A DNA stretch of 64,000 bases from UBA1366 sp047602575 (GTDB taxonomy: Bacteria > Bacillota > Clostridia > Oscillospirales > Ruminococcaceae): NCBI GenBank assembly GCA_047602575.1, contig JASGGY010000001.1:186001-250000 (forward strand), in the 5' to 3' direction. How positions within the stretch are numbered: position 1 is the stretch's first letter; each line of letters opens with the position of its first letter. The notes beneath the pieces are model-generated. The model ran no database searches, was not told the DNA's origin, and saw only the letters and a list, made by a program, of their open reading frames with translations. Made by a program: the position numbers and the translations under genes. Below are positions 18,401 to 28,070 of the stretch, piece by piece.

Positions 18401-21400
18401 TTACTTCGCCATGCTTGCTTTAAATGCGTGCATGAGCGCTTCTTCGCCCGCAAGACCCGCCGTGTGTGCCTGCTCGATGTTTTCCATCATCACCTTGTAG
18501 TCTTTCGGAATGACCTTGGTAAAGCGCGTTCCGTAATCCCACCAGTTGTCAAGAATTTTCTTACCGAGAGGGCTGTTGGTGTAATCCACGTGCTTCTGGA
18601 TGCAGGATTTAAGCTCCGCAAGCTCCTTGTCCGATTCGATTTTCTCGATCAGCACAATGCTCTTGTTGCAGTAAGCGTCGTTAAAATCAAGGATGTACGC
18701 TACGCCGCCGGACATACCCGCCGCGAAGTTTCTTCCGGTTTTACCGAGAATGACCGCTTTTCCGCCCGTCATATACTCGCAGCCGTGATCGCCCACGCCC
18801 TCAACCACGGCGGTGATGCCGCTGTTTCTGACACAGAAGCGCTCGCCGGCGATGCCGTTGATGTAAGCCTCTCCGTCCGTTGCGCCGTAGAAGGCGACGT
18901 TGCCGATGAGGATGTTGTTTTCGGGGGCGAAGTTGGGGATGTTCGGCGGGTAAACGATGATTTTTCCGCCCGACAAGCCCTTGCCGATGTAGTCGTTCGC
19001 GTCGCCCTCAAGCTCCAGCGTGATGCCCTTGGGCGCAAACGCACCAAAGCTCTGACCAGCCGAGCCGACAAAGGTCAGGTCGATGGTATCCTCCGGCAGT
19101 CCGGCTTCCCCGTATTTCTTGGAGATCTCGCTGCCGATGAGCGTGCCGACTACGCGGTCAACATTGTTGATTTCGAGCTTCGCACGGATCGGTCTGCCGT
19201 GCTTGAGCGCGGGCTTGCACATTCTGAGCAGCTTTTTCATGCCCAGCGAATGCTCCAGTCCGTGGTTCTGCTCCTGTGTGTTGAATCTGCCCACGTCCGC
19301 GCCGGCATAGGGCTGATAGAGAACCTTCGACAGGTCAACCTTGGAAGCCTTCCAGTGGTTGATGTTGTCCTTCATCTTCGAGCTTGTCGGTGCGTCCGAC
19401 CAGCTCGTTGATCGTGCGCAGTCCCATTTTCGCCATGATTTCGCGCATTTCCTGTGCGATAAAGCGCATGAAGTTCTCGACGTACTCCGGCTTGCCGTTG
19501 AAGCATGCACGAAGCCGCTCGTCCTGTGTCGCAATGCCCACGGGGCAGGTGTTGAGGTTGCACACGCGCATCATTACGCAGCCGATGGCGATTAGCGGCG
19601 TGGTGGCAAAGCCGAATTCCTCCGCGCCGAGGAGCGCCGCGATCACGACATCCCGTCCGGTCAGAAGCTTGCCGTCTGTTTCAACCTTGACGCGGTCACG
19701 CAGGCGGTTCATGGTCAGCGTCTGGTGGGTTTCCGCCAGACCGAGTTCCCAGGGAAGACCCGCGTGCTTGATGCTCGTCAAGGGAGAAGCGCCTGTTCCG
19801 CCGTCATAACCGCTGATGAGGATGACGTCCGCCTTGCCCTTTGCAACGCCGGCGGCGATTGTGCCGACACCGACTTCCGAAACCAGCTTGACGTTGATTT
19901 TTGCGTCGCGGTTTGCGTTTTTCAGGTCATGAATCAGCTCCGCGAGATCCTCGATGGAATAAATATCGTGGTGGGGGGGGGGCGAAATCAGATCCACGCC
20001 GGGGGTGGAATGGCGCACCTTGGCAATCGGGGGATAAACCTTTTTACCGGGGAGCTGTCCGCCCTCGCCGGGCTTTGCGCCCTGTGCCATTTTGATCTGG
20101 ATTTCCTCTGCGTTGACAAGGTAATTGCTTGTCACGCCGAAGCGGCCGGAAGCCACCTGCTTGATGGCGCTGCGCTTGGAGTCGCCGTTTTCCATCGGCA
20201 GGAAGCGCTCGGGATCTTCGCCGCCCTCGCCGGTGTTGCTCTTTCCGCCTAAGCGGTTCATCGCAATGGCAAGACATTCGTGCGCTTCCTTGCTGATCGA
20301 GCCGTAGCTCATTGCGCCCGTTTTAAAGCGCTTGACAATCGCGTCAACCGACTCGACTTCCTCAAGCGGAATGATCTCGCCCTTGGTGTTGTTAAACTCG
20401 AGCAGGTTGCGCAGGTTATAAATCTGCTCGTCGTTGATTTTCGCGGAATATTGCTTGAAGAGCGCATAGTCGCCCTCGCGGCAGGCTTTCTGAAGCATAT
20501 AGATGGTTTCGGGGTTGTACATATGCTCCTCGCCGTCGTCCTTGCACTGGAAGATGCCGCCGGTTTCGAGCGAATCCGCATAGGGCGTTTCGCCGAACGC
20601 GCTTTCGTGGCGCATTGCGTTTTCCTGCGCAACCTCATCAAAGCCGATGCCCTCGATGCGGGAGGGGGTAAAGGTAAAGAACTTGTCGATGAATTCGCGG
20701 CGCAAGCCCACGGCTTCAAAGATCTGTGCGCCGTGGTAGCTGCGGATGGTGGAGATGCCCATTTTCGTGAGCACCTTGAGCATACCCTTAACGCTGCCCT
20801 TGATGAAATTATAAATACCCTGTGCGGCTGAAATGCCGCCGAGCAGATTCTTTGCGGCAAGATCCTCAATCGTTTCGTAAGCCACATACGGGTTGATCGC
20901 CGTCACGCCGTAGCCGACGAGCGTGCAGAAATGATGCACCTCGCGCGGTTCGCCGGACTCAAGCACAAGACCGACGTTGGTGCGGATTTCCTGACGGATG
21001 AGGTGATGATGCAGTCCGGCACAGGCAAGCAGGGCGGGAATCGCCGCAAACTCGCTGTTTACGCCGCGGTCGGAGAGGATGATGATGTTTGCGCCCTCCG
21101 CAACGGCTTTGTCCGACTGGCGGAAAATGTTCTGGATCGCGCGTTCCATCGCCCGCGGTCCTTCCGCGATTTTATAAAGCATGGAAATGGTCACTGCGCG
21201 GAAGTTTTCTGTGTCAAGGGCTTTGACGGCGGCGAACTGCTCGTTGGTCAGCAGGGGGCTTTCGAGGAAAATCGCAGCCGTCCCGTCGCGGTTGGGGTTG
21301 AGCAGGTTGCCGGAATTGCCCAGCAGGATGCTCGAGGAGGTGACGATTTCCTCGCGGATGCCGTCGATGGGCGGGTTGGTGACCTGCGCGAACAGCTGCT

Positions 21401-22965
21401 TGAAATACATATACAGCATCTGCGGCTTTTCCGACAAAACGGCAAGCGGAACATCCATGCCCATCGCGCCGACGGGGTCGAGTATTCCCGTAACCATGGG
21501 CGTAATCAGCTTGTAGATATCCTCATAGGTATAACCGAACGCCTTCTGCAGCTTCACCAGATCCGTCACAGCGCTTTCTTTTTCGGCGGGTGCGGCGGCG
21601 GGCAGGTCGGAAAGCTTGTAAATATGATGCGCAATCCATTGCTGATACGGGAATTCCGTTGCAACGGTTTTCTTGATTTCATCGTCGGAAATGATACGCT
21701 TTGCGAGGGTGTCGATGAGCAGCATTTTGCCCGGCTCAAGTCTGCCCTTATACTTGACGTTCTCCGGCTTGATGTCCACCACGCCCACCTCGGACGCAAG
21801 CACAACCCGATCGTCGTTTGTGACATAATAGCGCGACGGACGCAGCCCGTTGCGGTCGAGCATTCCGCCGATGACGTCGCCGTCGGTGAACGCAATTGCC
21901 GCCGGACCGTCCCAGGGCTCCATCACAAAGTTTTGGAATTCATAGAACGCCTTTTTTTCCGGGCTCATCAGGTCGTTTTTCTCCCAGGGCTCGGGGATCA
22001 TCATCAATACCGCCTGCGCAAGGCTCTTGCCCGTCAGGTGGATGAATTCGAGGCTGTTGTCAAACATCGACGAGTCGCTTCCGCTCTCATCAATGATCGG
22101 GAACACCTTTTCCACATCGTCAAACGGCGACTGGTCAATGCACTTCTGACGTGCTTTCATCCAGTTGACGTTGCCGCGGATGGTGTTGATTTCGCCGTTA
22201 TGAACCATATAACGGTTCGGGTGCGCACGCTCCCAGCTCGGGAATGTGTTGGTACTAAACCGCGAATGGACCATCGCCAGCGCCGAAACAAAATCCAGAT
22301 CCGATAAATCCAGATAGAAATTCCGAAGCTGCTCCGCGGTGAGCATCCCTTTATATACAATCGTCTTGGAGGACAGGCTTGCCACGTAGAAGTTGCCGCC
22401 GTTCTCCTCGCTCATAGGGACAATGGTTTTTTCCGCCCGCTTGCGGATGGTGTAGAGCTTGCGTTCAAACTCAACGCCCTCGGCGAGATCGTCGCTTTTT
22501 CCGATGAAAACCTGAATGAATCTGGGCATGACGGACAAAGCGCTTTCGCCCACCGTCGTCTTGTCGATGGGGACTTCTCTTCCAGCCCAGGATTTTCTGA
22601 CCTTCTTCTTCCACGATCCGGTTAAATACAGCCTTCTGCTTCTTTCTGAAATCCCGGTAGCGGTGCGCGAAAATCATGCCCACGCCGTAGCTGCCCTTCG
22701 CGGGAAGGTCAAAGCCGATGACGCCGCATTCGCGTACAAAGAAGTCATGGGGGATCTGCACGAGGATTCCCGCGCCGTCGCCCGTGTTTTCATCGGCGCC
22801 GCTTGCGCCTCTGTGACTGAGTTTTTCGAGAACCGTGAGCGCGTCGGAAACAATGTCGTGGGATTTCTTGCCGTTGATATCGGCAACAAAGCCCATTCCG
22901 CACGCGTCATGTTCATACGCAGGGTCGTAGAGCCCCTGCTTGTTCGGCAAACCGTTGCTCAACAT
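18401..22965 (-). CDS. gltB: Glutamate synthase, large subunit (two frameshifts)
   Basis: Contains the Ntn-amidotransferase domain, which releases ammonia from glutamine, and the FMN synthase domain, which makes glutamate. The catalytic Cys is at HDACGMGF, residue 22 from the ATG at 22965, after a short propeptide, as usual. Synthase-domain blocks include GEGGEDPERF, ISPPPHHDIYSIED, GYDGGTGASPLTS and the 3Fe-4S cysteines CNLNTCPVGIATQ. One extra base near 22581 (after KILGW) and another near 19376 (after GRTDKLE) break the frame; with both removed the product is 1,520 residues, a normal length. I chose the second ATG (22965) because AAGG lies 9 nt upstream. The indels are probably sequence errors. 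Confidence 0.93.
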
Positions 22966-23169
22966 AACACACATCCTTATTCTGCGCTTTTTGCCTGTAT
23001 GCAATTCATTGCAGCACAGCAAGCAAAGCGAAATCCGGCGCGAACACCGCGCCGCGGCGAAATCCCGTCCGCCCGTGAACCTTACGCAGCCGTCCTCCCG
23101 TTTATTAATCGAAAAACGAAAGAATCCCCGCGCAGACTTTCATTCGGACGTTTTGTCGGAATTTAGTTC

Positions 23170-23198
23170 AGTATAGCACAATGCGCGAAAAAAAGCAA
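23170..23198 (-). promoter_or_regulatory. Sigma-A promoter for gltBD
   Basis: On the minus strand TTGCTT (23198-23193), 17 bp, TATACT (23175-23170). It leaves a leader of about 200 nt before gltB. Confidence 0.65.
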
Positions 23199-23299
23199 GA
23201 AAAACTTTAGTTTCCTTGCTTTTTCGCTTAAATTTACAGAAACAGGCTTCTGTGCGAGAAATATTTTGTCATTCCCCTTGCAAGAACAGCACCAATCGG

Positions 23300-24352
23300 T
23301 CAGCCGCGCGGGAAGCATTCGCCGGTCAGGGCTTTGGGGCAGGTTTTTTCGGAAATCGAGCCGTTCGCGCAGTGGTAGCAGATTTCGTTGTCAAGCGCGC
23401 TGCCGTCGAAAAACGCGCGCAGGTTAGCGATTGTGGTTTCGGCGATGTTGTGCAGGGCTTCTTTTGTTAAAAAAGCCTGGTGGCTGGTCACAAGAACGTT
23501 GGGCATCGAAACGAGCAGAGCCAGCACATCGTCCTGAATCACCGAGCCGGAGAAATCCTCAAAGAAAACGCTCGATTCCTCCTCGTAGACATCCAGCCCT
23601 GCCCCGCCGATTCTGCCGTCCTTCAGACCGTGCAAAAGCGCTTCGCTGTCAATCAGCGCGCCACGCGAGGTGTTGAGCAAAATCACGCCGGGCTTCATTT
23701 TCTCGATGCTGGCGGCGTTGACGATGTGGTGGGTGGACTCCGCCAGCGGGCAGTGGAGCGAAATCACGTCGCTTTGCGCAAACAGCGCGTCAAGCGGCAC
23801 ATAGTTGATGTCCGTGTCTTTGGCGGGATAGGGGTCATAGGCGACAACGTTCATGCCGAAGCCCTTGCAGATGTCGATAAAAATGCGCCCGATTTTGCCC
23901 GTGCCGATCACGCCGCAGGTTTTTCCGTGCAGGTCAAAGCCCGTCAGTCCGGCGATGCTGAAGTTGAAATCCCGCGTGCGGCTGTATGCCTTGTGTGTTT
24001 TGCGGTTGAGCGTCAGCAGGAGTGCCGCGGCGTGTTCCGCGACGGCATAGGGCGAGTATGCCGGTACGCGCACGACGTGGAGCTTCCCGAACGCTTCTTT
24101 GAAGTCGATGTTGTTATACCCCGCGCACCGCATGGCGAGAATTTTCACGCCCTCCGCGCACAGTGTATCAATCGTCTGCGCGTCCACCGTGTCGTTGACA
24201 AACGCACAAGCCCCATCGTAGCCCTTTGCCAGCGCGGCGGTGTCGGCGGTGAGCTTGTGTTCAAAAAACTTGAACTTCAGCCCCTCGTGTTCGGCGGCTT
24301 CAAACGATTCGATGTCGTATTTTTTAGAGTCGAAAAAAGCAATCTTTTTCAT
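23300..24352 (-). CDS. ldhA: D-2-hydroxyacid dehydrogenase, D-lactate dehydrogenase type
   Basis: NADH-dependent reductase that would turn pyruvate into D-lactate during fermentation. The Rossmann motif GKTCGVIGTGKIGRIFIDIC is near residue 145. The catalytic Arg lies in LLNTSRGALID, the Glu in GLDVYEEESS and the His in VLVTSHQAFLT, all as in LdhA. The length of about 350 is slightly long because of a C-terminal tail rich in Cys (CYHCANG...KTCPK). The ATG at 24352 is preferred over 24361, since AGG lies 9 nt before it. It is last in a run of same-strand genes with the radical SAM gene 41 nt upstream. Confidence 0.85.
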   Translation of the reverse strand: MKKIAFFDSKKYDIESFEAAEHEGLKFKFFEHKLTADTAALAKGYDGACAFVNDTVDAQTIDTLCAEGVKILAMRCAGYNNIDFKEAFGKLHVVRVPAYSPYAVAEHAAALLLTLNRKTHKAYSRTRDFNFSIAGLTGFDLHGKTCGVIGTGKIGRIFIDICKGFGMNVVAYDPYPAKDTDINYVPLDALFAQSDVISLHCPLAESTHHIVNAASIEKMKPGVILLNTSRGALIDSEALLHGLKDGRIGGAGLDVYEEESSVFFEDFSGSVIQDDVLALLVSMPNVLVTSHQAFLTKEALHNIAETTIANLRAFFDGSALDNEICYHCANGSISEKTCPKALTGECFPRG

Positions 24353-24393
24353 AAACAGCATCCTTTAAAAAAGTCGGAGTTTGATTGTAGTGC

Positions 24394-25347
24394 TTAGAAC
24401 GGGAAAATCGGCGCGTCCGCGCGGTCGCCCTGAAAAATACCGTGGCAGGTAAGGGTTTTGTCGATGGCGTTGAGGGTGGGGAATTTGTCCGCACTCCAGC
24501 GCGGGGCAATGAGGTCGGCGGCTTTTCCGTCACCGGTGAGGCGCTCGATGATGACCGACGGCGGGAGAACTGCCAGCTGTTCGCAGACAAGCCCCACATA
24601 GTCTTCACGCGTGAGCGGTTCAAACAGCCCGCGGGCGTAATCGGCGGCGAGCGCAGTGTGCTTTAACACATGGAGGAGGTGAATTTTTACCGCGTGCGGC
24701 GAAAGCGTGCCGACGACGCGTGCGGTTTCAAGCATCATGGGGAATGTTTCGCCGGGAAGCCCGTTGATAAGATGCACGCAGACGGCAATCCCGCGCCGCG
24801 CAAGCGCCTGATAGCCCGCGAGAAATTCCGCGAAATCGTGGCAGCGGTTGACACGGGCGGCGGTTGCGTCGTGAACGGTCTGGAGTCCCAGCTCCACGAC
24901 GAGATAAGTCCGCTTGTTCAGTGCCTCGAGCAGCGCCAGCACCGCCGCATCCAGACAGTCTGCGCGCGTGGCGATGCGCAAACCCACCGCACCGGGCAGG
25001 GTGAGCGCCTGATCAAACAGCGCCCGCAGCGTTTCAACGGGCGCGTAGGTGTTTGTTCCGGCTTGGAAATAGGGGATGTACAGCGCGTCGCGCCACTTTT
25101 TGTGCAGAACGCCGCGCATGGCTTCAAATTGCGCCGCAAGGCTCTCGGCGGGATTGCCGGCGAACTCGCCGCTTTTTTCGGGCGAGCAGTAGGAACAGCC
25201 GCCGAAGCCCTTTGTACCGTCGCGGTTCGGGCAGGTAAAGCCGCCGTTGAGCGGCACTTTAAACACCTTGCAGCCGAACCGTTCCTTTAAATATCCGCTT
25301 AAAGTCCGATAGCGCTTCCCGCCCGGGAATGGATTGCAGCCGTTCAA
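24394..25347 (-). CDS. Radical SAM protein, YhcC/TIGR01212 family
   Basis: Radical SAM enzyme of unknown reaction. The cluster-binding cysteines read CPNRDGTKGFGGCSYC near residues 39-54, a Cx13CxxC spacing typical of the YhcC family. The SAM-binding part includes GLQTVHDATAARVNR and the Gly-rich GLPGETFPMM. It begins with a TTG that overlaps the stop of the upstream gene (TTGA), which points to translational coupling. In E. coli yhcC lies beside gltBDF; here it is also one gene away from gltB, a mildly suggestive coincidence. Confidence 0.85.
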   Translation of the reverse strand: MNGCNPFPGGKRYRTLSGYLKERFGCKVFKVPLNGGFTCPNRDGTKGFGGCSYCSPEKSGEFAGNPAESLAAQFEAMRGVLHKKWRDALYIPYFQAGTNTYAPVETLRALFDQALTLPGAVGLRIATRADCLDAAVLALLEALNKRTYLVVELGLQTVHDATAARVNRCHDFAEFLAGYQALARRGIAVCVHLINGLPGETFPMMLETARVVGTLSPHAVKIHLLHVLKHTALAADYARGLFEPLTREDYVGLVCEQLAVLPPSVIIERLTGDGKAADLIAPRWSADKFPTLNAIDKTLTCHGIFQGDRADAPIFPF

Positions 25348-26228
25348 GGCGCAGGCGAATCCGCGTCGCTTTCCGCAACGGTCGCGGTGTCGGGCTCGGT
25401 GTCAGTCGGGCTTTCGTCCGGAGAAGATGTGGTTTCCGGTGTGGTGGTTTCCTCCGGCGGCGTGGTTTCCGTATCGGTTTTGGTCTTTTTGGTCGTGCTC
25501 GGCTTGGCGGTTTTCGACGGCTTGGTCGTCGTCAGCTTAAAGGGCGCGGTGGAGGTCGTTTCCTTGGAAATGGTCGTGGTGGTGGACCAGGGGTTGGTTG
25601 CGCCGCCGGTGACGGACGCAAGCTCGGTTTCGGTGGCGTGTTTGGTTGTTTTTTTTGTTTTGCCGGTGTCGGATTCCGTCTCGTCGGAATCTGGTGCGGC
25701 GGTTGTGCCGACGGTTGTGCCGGGGCGCAGGGGGGAAGGGATGCCGGGCGTTACCGTTTTATTGCCGGTGGGAATCCGATCCGCACCGAAGCCGCTGAGC
25801 TTTAAAAACCGTGCGTCAATTTTTCGCGCAAGCTCCTGCGCGGGCAGCTCGGCGTAATAGTTTTCTGAAAACACCTCGGTAAAGCGTCCGGATAGGAAGT
25901 TTTCCGCCGACAGGACATTTGACGCGGCGGAGGTCACGCCGCCCTGACTCATGATGAGCATCGTCAGCGCGATGAGGATGCCGATGATGCTGATCGCCGC
26001 GATATTGATAAACGAATGCTGCGCCTCCGCGGTGGCTTCCGCAAGCGCGGTGAGCGCCTGCTCCTCGCCGCTTTCGGGTGCGTCCTCCGGCGGAATCACG
26101 CGGGCTTCCGGTATGTTGTCGGGGACGATCTCATCGGGACGCGGTATCCGTACTTCATCCGTATGGACGGGTTTGTCCTCCGCGGGGGTTACAGCCTGAA
26201 CGGGGGTGCGGTTCTTTTTTCTGCTCAT
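25344..26228 (-). CDS. Single-pass membrane protein with long Thr-rich tail
   Basis: No family recognised. The cytoplasmic N-terminus (about 75 residues) starts basic (MSRKKNRTPV) and then is acidic and Pro-rich (PRPDEIVPDNIPEARVIPPE). One membrane helix (FINIAAISIIGILIALTMLI) follows. Next is a short folded segment with FLSGRFTEVFSENYYAELPA, and finally about 120 residues very rich in Thr, Ser, Pro and Lys, ending in an acidic tail. The Thr-rich part looks like a wall-spanning or glycosylated stalk. ATG 26228 has GGAG 8 nt upstream. It lies 17 nt after the MBOAT gene and overlaps the radical SAM gene, so all three probably share one mRNA. In other bacteria the gene after an AlgI-type MBOAT usually encodes an SGNH/AlgX-type partner, which this is not. 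Confidence 0.7.
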   Translation of the reverse strand: MSRKKNRTPVQAVTPAEDKPVHTDEVRIPRPDEIVPDNIPEARVIPPEDAPESGEEQALTALAEATAEAQHSFINIAAISIIGILIALTMLIMSQGGVTSAASNVLSAENFLSGRFTEVFSENYYAELPAQELARKIDARFLKLSGFGADRIPTGNKTVTPGIPSPLRPGTTVGTTAAPDSDETESDTGKTKKTTKHATETELASVTGGATNPWSTTTTISKETTSTAPFKLTTTKPSKTAKPSTTKKTKTDTETTPPEETTTPETTSSPDESPTDTEPDTATVAESDADSPAP

Positions 26229-26245
26229 TTGTTCATCTCCATTTT

Positions 26246-27637
26246 TTACCGGACAATTACCATTTTCGCCGCGCATACCAAGAGCAGCACGCAGGTTGCA
26301 GCCGTGCCGGCAATGCGCAGCGTACTGAGCGCGGACGGGCTTTTTTTTGACATCGCGGCGAAAAACGCAAGAATCGCCCGCCGTACGGGAAGAATCACAT
26401 ATGCCGCGCAGACCGCGTAAATCGCGAGATTGGACAGGAAGGTGTATTTCATCCGCACACTGAGCAGATAGTCCGTGCCCGCGCCGACGAGCATCCGCGC
26501 CCAGTGAAGCAGATCGCCCTTGTCATCAAAGCATACCAGTGCGAAAATCGCAAGCATTGCAATGCCGCTGTATAAAGCACTCACCGCGGCGGGCAGTGCC
26601 GCAAGCTTTTTTTTCAGCCAGCATTGTTCAAGGATAATCAGCGCCGCCGCCAGAAGCCCCGCCGCCAGCATATGGCGCGAGAATGCGTACCACAGTGCGA
26701 TGAACACACATCCCGCGATCAGCGCAAGCCCCGCGATGGGTTTGCTTTTCGCGGTGAGCTTGTTTTTTAAAAGCACGTCGCCCGTCAGCCGTACCAGCGT
26801 GGTGTTAAAGCCCGACAGAATCCCGCTCACGCCCCCGCGCAGGGAAACCGGTGCGAAGTTTTCCGGATAAGTGAACCCGAACAGCAGACCCATGCCGATG
26901 GAAAGATCGGCAAGACCGGTGTAGGTGAAGAAAAACTGTCCGATGAAGCCGAGGATGCCCAGCCATGCGCCGAAAAACGTATCCTCGTTTGTGCCGATGC
27001 CCGCGGCGCGCAGCGCACCCAGCGCCGATGCCGCGATCAGGATTTTTGAAAGCCCGATCACAAAGCGCGTCAGTCCTTTGCTGAACTGCGCCGAGGAAAA
27101 ACGCCGCTTGCGGATCTGTGCGGACAGCTCGCCGTAGCGCACGATCGGTCCGGCAAGCATGAGGTGAAAGTTGAGCATATAGGTCAGCAGGCAGAAGAAA
27201 TTTTTCTCCGACCTGATCCGTCCGGTGTATACATCATAAACATAGGAAAAACCGCGCAGCGTCCAGACCGTCATGCCGATGGGCAGAAGACTGTCGGGCA
27301 CATTGAGCGCGGTGATCCCTCCCAGCCACTGACCGGGATTGAACAGGCCGCTCCACCCCAGCACAACGAACAGCGCGCCGTTGATCAGCAAATCCACGCC
27401 CGCCGCCGCAAAACGCAGCCCGCGCGGCTTCAGCCCGCCCGCGGCAAGCCCCAGCAGCCAGTCCGCCAGCACCGAAAGAAACACCAGCGCCACGGCAAAC
27501 GGCTTCCCCCAGGTGAAAAACAACACGGAGGCAAGCACCAGGATCAGGTTTTTATATTCGGCGCTTTTATCGAGGAACGACAAGATCACCGTAGCTGGAA
27601 TGAACAGGAAAACAAAAATCAATTCTGTATACTGCAA
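26246..27637 (-). CDS. MBOAT-like membrane protein lacking the catalytic His
   Basis: Polytopic protein of about 463 residues with some 10 membrane segments, related to the AlgI/DltB family of O-acyltransferases. Matching landmarks are GLTRFVIGLSKILIA and a GLADLSIGMGLLFGFTYPENF block. After that block, active members have a WRRWHISL-type segment and later a WHG motif with the invariant His. Here the first place reads GILSGFNTTLVRLTGDVLL and the second LWYAFSRH, so the His is absent. It may be an inactive scaffold or have another job. I start at the TTG at 27637, since AAGGAG lies about 10 nt upstream; an open frame extends to an ATG at 27688 without a Shine-Dalgarno. Confidence 0.75.
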   Translation of the reverse strand: MQYTELIFVFLFIPATVILSFLDKSAEYKNLILVLASVLFFTWGKPFAVALVFLSVLADWLLGLAAGGLKPRGLRFAAAGVDLLINGALFVVLGWSGLFNPGQWLGGITALNVPDSLLPIGMTVWTLRGFSYVYDVYTGRIRSEKNFFCLLTYMLNFHLMLAGPIVRYGELSAQIRKRRFSSAQFSKGLTRFVIGLSKILIAASALGALRAAGIGTNEDTFFGAWLGILGFIGQFFFTYTGLADLSIGMGLLFGFTYPENFAPVSLRGGVSGILSGFNTTLVRLTGDVLLKNKLTAKSKPIAGLALIAGCVFIALWYAFSRHMLAAGLLAAALIILEQCWLKKKLAALPAAVSALYSGIAMLAIFALVCFDDKGDLLHWARMLVGAGTDYLLSVRMKYTFLSNLAIYAVCAAYVILPVRRAILAFFAAMSKKSPSALSTLRIAGTAATCVLLLVCAAKMVIVR

Positions 27638-27913
27638 AACAGATAATCTCCTTGCATTTGTCCGCGCAATGCGGTATAATGGAAACAAGCCGGGAAAACG
27701 TTACCGGAGAACAGGATGGTTTTCAGATTTAATATAGCACATTGAACCGGATTTAGTTTGAATATTGCCTGAATTTTATAGTAAATTCTGAAATCTGCGA
27801 CTGATTTAACAGAATCGCGTCCGGATTGCTCTATTTATTTTATCACATTTCACAAATTTCCGCAAGCAAAATTATTTATAAAATAAAACTTTGTGCGTTT
27901 TCTCAAATTATAT

Positions 27914-27941
27914 TTGCAAAAACGACGGATTGTGGTATAAT
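27914..27941 (+). promoter_or_regulatory. Probable promoter for the epimerase gene
   Basis: TTGCAA (27914-27919), 16 bp, TATAAT (27936-27941), leaving a leader of about 120 nt. The AT-rich stretch 27700-27910 holds no gene that I can see. Confidence 0.6.
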
Positions 27942-28000
27942 CATAATGTAGCACTTTCGTTTTAAGCCGCAGCGGCGGATTATTTTAAGTAACATTTGGC

Positions 28001-28048
28001 GAGGCCGCGGCAAGGCGGATGCTGGTTCGGTACATCCGTACAGGCCTC
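28001..28048 (+). promoter_or_regulatory. Structured leader hairpin upstream of the epimerase gene
   Basis: GAGGCC (28001-28006) pairs with GGCCTC (28043-28048), and inside it CGGATG (28016-28021) pairs with CATCCG (28033-28038). The internal loop is GCGGCAAGG on one side and TACA on the other. The outer stem ends a few bases before the AAAGGA Shine-Dalgarno. I recognise no known riboswitch class. Confidence 0.5.
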
Positions 28049-28070
28049 TATGAAAGGAATGGTTATTTTT

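Noticed and set aside
20931..22307. A 458-residue plus-strand frame opposite gltB, and similar long frames opposite GH2 (45317-47005) and LCP (34816-36027)
   Set aside because: Shadow frames with shadow-type His/Arg/Val-rich composition and no recognisable domains; the opposite strands hold certain genes.
18401..22965. gltB as a pseudogene or as three separate proteins
   Set aside because: Two single-base changes restore a 1,520-residue enzyme with all catalytic residues, and gltD is intact in the same operon.
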